A DNA stretch of 8,341 nt from Vicinamibacteria bacterium (GTDB lineage: Bacteria > Acidobacteriota > Vicinamibacteria > Vicinamibacterales > 2-12-FULL-66-21), in NCBI GenBank assembly GCA_025937075.1, contig JAICSD010000181.1, forward strand, positions 1 to 8,341, in the 5' to 3' direction. A program made the position numbers and the translations under genes. Below the pieces are notes generated by a model. It was not told the DNA's origin. It saw only the letters and a program-made list of their open reading frames with translations, and searched no databases. Positions 6,162-8,341 of the stretch are shown piece by piece; within the stretch, counting starts at the first letter, position 1, and each line of letters starts with the position of its first letter.

Positions 6162-7997
6162 ATGGATGCGGCCCACGATCACGCAACTCTGCCCGCAGCG
6201 CCGCTGCGCCTGAAATCGAAAGCGGAACTCGAACAGGAAATCGAACGTCGCGTGCAGGCCGAGCGGCGCCGTCTCGAAGCCGAGGCGGCCCGCTGCGGAC
6301 GCGCGCATTTCCATCGACCGCTCGAACGGCCGTTCACCGCCGCGGAGCGCGATCGCGTCACGATCCTCTTCGGCGGGCTCACGTGGAAGCACGAATCGCT
6401 CATTCGCTCGGCATTCGAGTCGGCGGGCTACACAGTCGAACTGCTGCCCACCCCTGATGTCGCGGGCTTCCAGCTCGGTAAGGAGTTCGGGAACAACGGT
6501 CAGTGCAACCCGACCTATTTCATGACGGGGCACCTGATCAAATACCTGCAGGGGCTCGAAGCGAAGGGGCTCACCCGCCAGCAGATCGTCGACAACTACG
6601 TGTTCTTCACTGCCGGCTCGTGCGGGCCGTGCCGCTTCGGCATGTACGAAGCGGAGTACCGGCTTGCCGTCGAGAACGCCGGGTTCCGCGGCTTCCGCAT
6701 CCTGCTCTTTCAGCAGGACGATGGGATCAATGCGGCGTCGGGCGAAGCTGGGCTCAAGTTCACCGTCGATTTCGGCCTCGGCGCGTTCAACGCGCTGAAC
6801 TTCGGCGACGTGCTCAACGACGTCTGCTGCCAGATTCGGCCCTACGAAGTGCGGGCGGGCGAGACCGAACGCGTATCGAAGGAGATGATGGCGCAGCTGT
6901 CGGCGGCCATTCGCGATCGCCGCATGTTCCACGTCTCCGATCGGGCGCCCGGCTGGCTCGCGACGCGCATCCTCGCGAACCGCACGGCCGAGGGCATCAC
7001 GCACACCGCAGGCAAGATCGTCGACCACTTGTGGGGCAAACAAACCACGGACGCGCTCCACAGCGCGCGCGAACGGCTCGCGCAGATCGAGGTCGATCGG
7101 CTGCGCGTGAAGCCGCTCGTGAAGGTCACGGGCGAGTTCTTCGCGCAGACCACGGAGGGTGACGGCAACTTCCACATGTTCCAGTTCCTCGAGCGCGAGG
7201 GCGCGGAAATCAAGGTGGAACCGATTGCCAACTGGATTCTCTATCTGCTGTGGCAGGCGAAGGCGCACCACCGCGATCGCAGATGGCTCGACGTTCAGAA
7301 GCCGCCGGCGTGGGCGCTGCACCAGCGGGCGCTCGCGGAGCTCGAGTTCCGGCAGAAGCAGCTGTTCTTCGGCATCGGCGAGGGCTTGTACGCGCACCTG
7401 TACCGGCGCGCGATCAAAGGGCTCGGCGGCATCGCCCACGAGCTGCTGGACATGCAGGAGCTCGCGCGGCTCGCGCAGCCGTACTATCACCGGTTCGCGC
7501 GCGGCGGCGAAGGGCACCTGGAAGTAGCCAAGAACATCTACTACACCGTCCACAAGAAGGCGCACATGGTGCTCAGCCTGAAGCCGTTCGGCTGCATGCC
7601 ATCGACGCAGTCGGATGGCACGCAGTCGGCGGTGATGAATCATTTCAAGGACATGATCTTCCTGCCGATCGAGACATCCGGTGAAGGGGAGATCAACGCG
7701 CACAGCCGCGTGCAGATGGCGCTCGGCGAGGCGAAGGCGAAGGCGAAGCGCGAATTCCAGCAGGTACTCGAATCGACGGGGAAGCGGCTCGAAGACATTC
7801 AGTCGTACGTGTCCGATCGTCCCGAGCTTCGGCGCCCGTTCTACAAGGTGCCGCACGTGCCCGGCGTCACCGGCACGGCAGCGAACTTCGTCCTGCACGT
7901 CAGCGATCTGATGGATCGCCGGCGTCCGCTCTCGATCGTGGCGCGGCCCTTCGTCGTGGCGCGGCCCTTCAAGGGCCGCGAGCAGGAGCAGGTGTAG
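6162..7997 (+). CDS. COG3581-type protein, 2-hydroxyacyl-CoA dehydratase/activase-related, predicted Fe-S redox partner
   Basis: The product has 611 residues and no signal or membrane segment, so it is cytoplasmic. Residues 18-45 form a charged helix, likely coiled coil. The core begins at VTILFGGLTWKHESLIRSAF (66-85) and continues with GKEFGNNGQCNPTYF (106-120), GSCGPCRFGMYE (152-163), LLFQQDDG (181-188), DVCCQIRPYEV (220-230), VTGEFFAQTTEGDGNFHMFQ (322-341), LKPFGCMPSTQSDG (473-486) and ETSGEGEINAHSRVQ (504-518). I recognise these as the COG3581 module often found at the C-terminus of long acyl-CoA dehydratase activases and distantly related to HgdB/FldB-type dehydratase subunits. Cys45, 115, 154, 157, 222, 223 and 478 are present; those in the QCNP, GSCGPC and FGCMP motifs are the likely cluster ligands. 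Known relatives use [4Fe-4S] or double-cubane clusters and take electrons from an ATP-driven activase, such as the one encoded 2 bp downstream. A CoA substrate is not established for this group. The end carries a duplicated VARPF coded by an 18-bp repeat. Confidence 0.82.
   Translation: MDAAHDHATLPAAPLRLKSKAELEQEIERRVQAERRRLEAEAARCGRAHFHRPLERPFTAAERDRVTILFGGLTWKHESLIRSAFESAGYTVELLPTPDVAGFQLGKEFGNNGQCNPTYFMTGHLIKYLQGLEAKGLTRQQIVDNYVFFTAGSCGPCRFGMYEAEYRLAVENAGFRGFRILLFQQDDGINAASGEAGLKFTVDFGLGAFNALNFGDVLNDVCCQIRPYEVRAGETERVSKEMMAQLSAAIRDRRMFHVSDRAPGWLATRILANRTAEGITHTAGKIVDHLWGKQTTDALHSARERLAQIEVDRLRVKPLVKVTGEFFAQTTEGDGNFHMFQFLEREGAEIKVEPIANWILYLLWQAKAHHRDRRWLDVQKPPAWALHQRALAELEFRQKQLFFGIGEGLYAHLYRRAIKGLGGIAHELLDMQELARLAQPYYHRFARGGEGHLEVAKNIYYTVHKKAHMVLSLKPFGCMPSTQSDGTQSAVMNHFKDMIFLPIETSGEGEINAHSRVQMALGEAKAKAKREFQQVLESTGKRLEDIQSYVSDRPELRRPFYKVPHVPGVTGTAANFVLHVSDLMDRRRPLSIVARPFVVARPFKGREQEQV
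7936..7980 (+). repeat. 18-bp duplication and 10-bp perfect inverted repeat at the end of the COG3581-type gene
   Basis: The 17 bases TCGTGGCGCGGCCCTTC occur at 7936-7952 and again at 7954-7970, a period of 18 that encodes VARPF twice in frame. The right half of the second copy, CGCGGCCCTT (7960-7969), is followed after one base by its perfect reverse complement AAGGGCCGCG (7971-7980). The resulting hairpin would lie in the mRNA 19 bases before the activase ATG and just before its ribosome binding site. It may affect translation coupling, or be a small palindromic repeat that entered the gene end. Confidence 0.8.
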
Positions 7998-7999
7998 CG

Positions 8000-8341
8000 A
8001 TGTCCGCCCAACTGCTCCTCGGCATCGACGTCGGGTCGACGACTGTCAAGGCCGTCGCGGTCGACCCGGCGACCGACGGCATCCTCTGGTCCGACTACCA
8101 GCGCCACGAAACGAAGCAGCCGGAGAAGACGCTCGAGTTCCTCGGCCGTCTCGAAGCGGATCTCGGCATCGCGGACGACAACTGCCGCGCGTTCATCACG
8201 GGATCGGGCGGCAGCAACATCGCGCCGCTCATCGGCGCGAAGTTCGTCCAGGAGGTGACGGCTGTCTCGCTCGCGGTGGAGAAGCTTCACCCGGAAGTGC
8301 ATTCCGTCATCGAGCTGGGCGGCCAGGACGCGAAGATCATC
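8000..8341 (+). CDS. BadF/BadG/BcrA/BcrD-type ATPase (acyl-CoA dehydratase activase), N-terminal part
   Basis: The ATG at 8000 lies 2 bp after the TAG of the COG3581-type gene. AGGAG (7984-7988) and CAGG (7989-7992) are possible ribosome binding sites, and coupling to the upstream gene is very likely. The frame stays open for 114 codons to the right edge, so the gene is truncated by the window. GIDVGSTTVKAV (8-19) is the first phosphate-binding loop of the ASKHA (acetate and sugar kinase/Hsp70/actin) fold, TGSGGSNI (67-74) and ELGGQDAKII (105-114) are further family motifs. The stretch from FVQEVTAVSLAVEKL to the ELGGQDAKI motif is closer to the long multi-domain activases than to short HgdC-like ones, judged from memory. 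The [4Fe-4S]-binding cysteines of this family lie further C-terminal and are not visible. Role: ATP-driven electron transfer onto the partner protein. It could be one half or more of a long activase; only the next sequence can tell. Confidence 0.88.
   Translation, partial: MSAQLLLGIDVGSTTVKAVAVDPATDGILWSDYQRHETKQPEKTLEFLGRLEADLGIADDNCRAFITGSGGSNIAPLIGAKFVQEVTAVSLAVEKLHPEVHSVIELGGQDAKII

Noticed and set aside
5781..7898. 705-residue open frame on the - strand, antisense to the 611-residue gene
   Set aside because: It is very long but Arg/Leu/Glu/Val-rich without recognisable motifs, and it runs against a protein with clear family motifs and a strong ribosome binding site. Long antisense frames are common in GC-rich genes.

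Overview
The window is GC-rich, densely coded bacterial DNA. It has no RNA gene, insertion sequence, integrase or CRISPR array that I can see. A large secreted M14-type carboxypeptidase, a large secreted BNR/VPS10-like propeller protein and a small secreted protein with a 'VTVSGC' start all suit an environmental Acidobacteriota genome, perhaps class Vicinamibacteria. That placement is an inference from protein style; no marker gene is present.

Left part (1-5513), exported proteins. The end of an M14-family zinc-carboxypeptidase-like protein enters from the left edge on the + strand and stops at 1534. A 99-bp gap with two hairpins follows. Next is a small exported protein (1634-2407) in which a Pro/Thr/Ala-rich stretch, containing a 15-bp tandem repeat, interrupts short beta-rich segments. 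It converges on a 1018-residue exported protein with at least eleven Asp-box (BNR) repeats on the - strand (2457-5513). Two small hairpins between their 3' ends could serve as a bidirectional terminator.

Right part (5514-8341), a cytoplasmic redox module. A 70-bp divergent region separates the BNR gene from three + strand genes. These are a 148-residue helical protein of unknown function, a 611-residue protein of the COG3581 type (related to 2-hydroxyacyl-CoA dehydratases and their activators), and the start of a BadF/BadG/BcrA/BcrD-type ATPase (activase). The last two are 2 bp apart and must be co-expressed. In related proteins ATP hydrolysis by the activase drives low-potential electrons onto an iron-sulfur partner. 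The visible activase motifs resemble the long, multi-domain activases in which a COG3581-like module is normally fused at the C-terminus. Here that module is a separate gene upstream. This pair, with its unknown small neighbour, is the most interesting part of the window.

At small scale, four GC-rich hairpins share a TTCA/TGAA centre. One lies inside the end of the 611-residue gene next to an 18-bp duplication, just before the activase start codon. They could be terminators, decayed members of a dispersed palindromic repeat, or both.
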